57,744 nucleotides of DNA from Rhizobium sp. Lineage in GTDB: Bacteria > Pseudomonadota > Gammaproteobacteria > Burkholderiales > Thiobacillaceae. The notes under the pieces are model-generated. The model did not search any database. It was not told the origin of the DNA and saw nothing but the letters and a program-made list of their open reading frames with translations. Made by a program: the position numbers and the translations under genes. Shown piece by piece: positions 57,395-57,744 of the stretch. The number at the start of each line of letters is the position of its first letter. Position 1 is the first letter of the stretch. Location of the stretch: the NCBI GenBank assembly GCA_019459285.1, contig JAIBEL010000018.1:1-57744 (forward strand). The letters are read 5' to 3'.

Positions 57395-57744
57395 AAATCG
57401 CTTCTTCTATCGGAGGCATGCAAGTTTCAGTATCATGCCGAATTCTACCCTGAAGGGTACCGATACCGTGCGGGCGTCGTATAGTGGCATTACCTGAGCT
57501 TCCCAAAAAGCTCGCATAGGTCACGACGAGCCGTTAAAAGCCCCTGATTCCGCTAAATCATTGATTCGACGACCCCCATTCCCCATTGATGGGTCGAGTA
57601 TGTGTGCCGACCGCTACCGATGCAGGTCTGGCCGTCCCCAATCCTGAATTTCCCGACAGCTTTCTAACGGTTAGAACCGACCGACCGTCCTCCGACTGCC
57701 TCTCACATCCCGTTTCGACGCTGTAAAACACCTGTAATCCAGTT
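57395..57744. other. Right edge without a complete gene
   Basis: This 350-base stretch holds a tRNA-Gly fragment (57470-57513) and otherwise nothing I recognise. It has a dyad TACCCTGAAGGGTA near 57447-57460 and a short inverted repeat around CCCATTCCCCATTGATGGG near 57577-57595. On the minus strand TTGGGA and TATACG, spaced by 17 bases inside the tRNA fragment, could serve as a thiS promoter. Confidence 0.35.
57470..57513 (+). pseudogene. 5' half of a tRNA-Gly(CCC) gene
   Basis: GCGGGCG (acceptor strand), TCGTATAGTGGCATTACC (D arm) and TGAGC-TTCCCAA (anticodon arm and loop with CCC) match bacterial tRNA-Gly. The 3' side of the anticodon stem is displaced by extra A residues, and the variable, T and acceptor regions are missing; what follows is unrelated. 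It cannot make a functional tRNA as it stands. Confidence 0.7.

Noticed and set aside
57395..57469. TPP riboswitch before thiS
   Set aside because: The conserved CUGAGA and the ACC-CUGAU-type blocks of the thi-box are not present on the minus strand before thiS.

Overview
The window reads as chromosomal DNA of a GC-rich betaproteobacterium. The gene order (queA-tgt-yajC-secDF; nadB against rpoE-rseA-rseB-rseC-degP; lepA-lepB-rnc-era-recO-pdxJ; rpsF-priB-rpsR-rplI-dnaB-alr) is typical of that class. A DsrC-like protein, a SoxW-like thioredoxin and FixABCX fit a Thiobacillus-like sulfur-oxidising lineage, but that genus assignment is inference, not proof. Almost all of the window is coding and in short operons. 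Both ends look like contig or rearrangement edges: homopolymer-rich, repeat-like DNA at the left, and the 5' half of a tRNA-Gly gene at the right.

Layout. 1-800: a small secreted protein gene and non-coding DNA with degenerate repeats, next to tRNA-Leu(CAA). 981-6352: queuosine genes and the Sec accessory genes. 6431-15378: an intact DedA gene, then a tightly packed seven-gene run (truncated kdpD, kdpE, fixA, fixB, fixC, fixX, kup), then a decayed DedA copy. 15425-27117 (minus strand): an HD-GYP phosphodiesterase, then pdxJ, recO, era, rnc, a DUF4845 gene, lepB, lepA, a glutaredoxin-like gene, degP, rseC, rseB, rseA and rpoE. 27259-33261: nadB, ygfX, ygfZ, a DUF4936 gene, a CsgG-like protein, a DsrC homologue without the C-terminal cysteine, and alr. 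33266-40938: dnaB, the rplI-rpsR-priB-rpsF operon, a PLP-dependent basic amino acid decarboxylase, dcd, mrp and a small unknown gene. 40959-46505: rppH, a WD40 lipoprotein, a spermidine-synthase-like gene, proS, a lytic transglycosylase, and an unknown gene behind a good sigma-54 promoter. 46561-49360: a periplasmic redox and outer-membrane operon (TlpA-like, SoxW-like, TolC-like, truncated adaptor). 49374-57394: an aspartase/fumarase-family lyase, a YlqF-type GTPase, the oxidative pentose phosphate operon gnd-zwf-pgl, marC, trmB, thiG and thiS.

The features most worth following are these. (1) C-rich heptanucleotide repeats sit directly 5' of three start codons (secD, dedA, thiG), none of which has a Shine-Dalgarno sequence. 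(2) The kdpD'E-fixABCX-kup run links a potassium-type two-component system, flavin-based electron bifurcation and K+ uptake in one apparent operon. (3) The -24/-12 promoter with an upstream perfect dyad drives an unknown two-domain protein. (4) The DsrC-like protein lacks the redox cysteine. (5) A tRNA-Gly gene is broken in its anticodon arm at the right edge.
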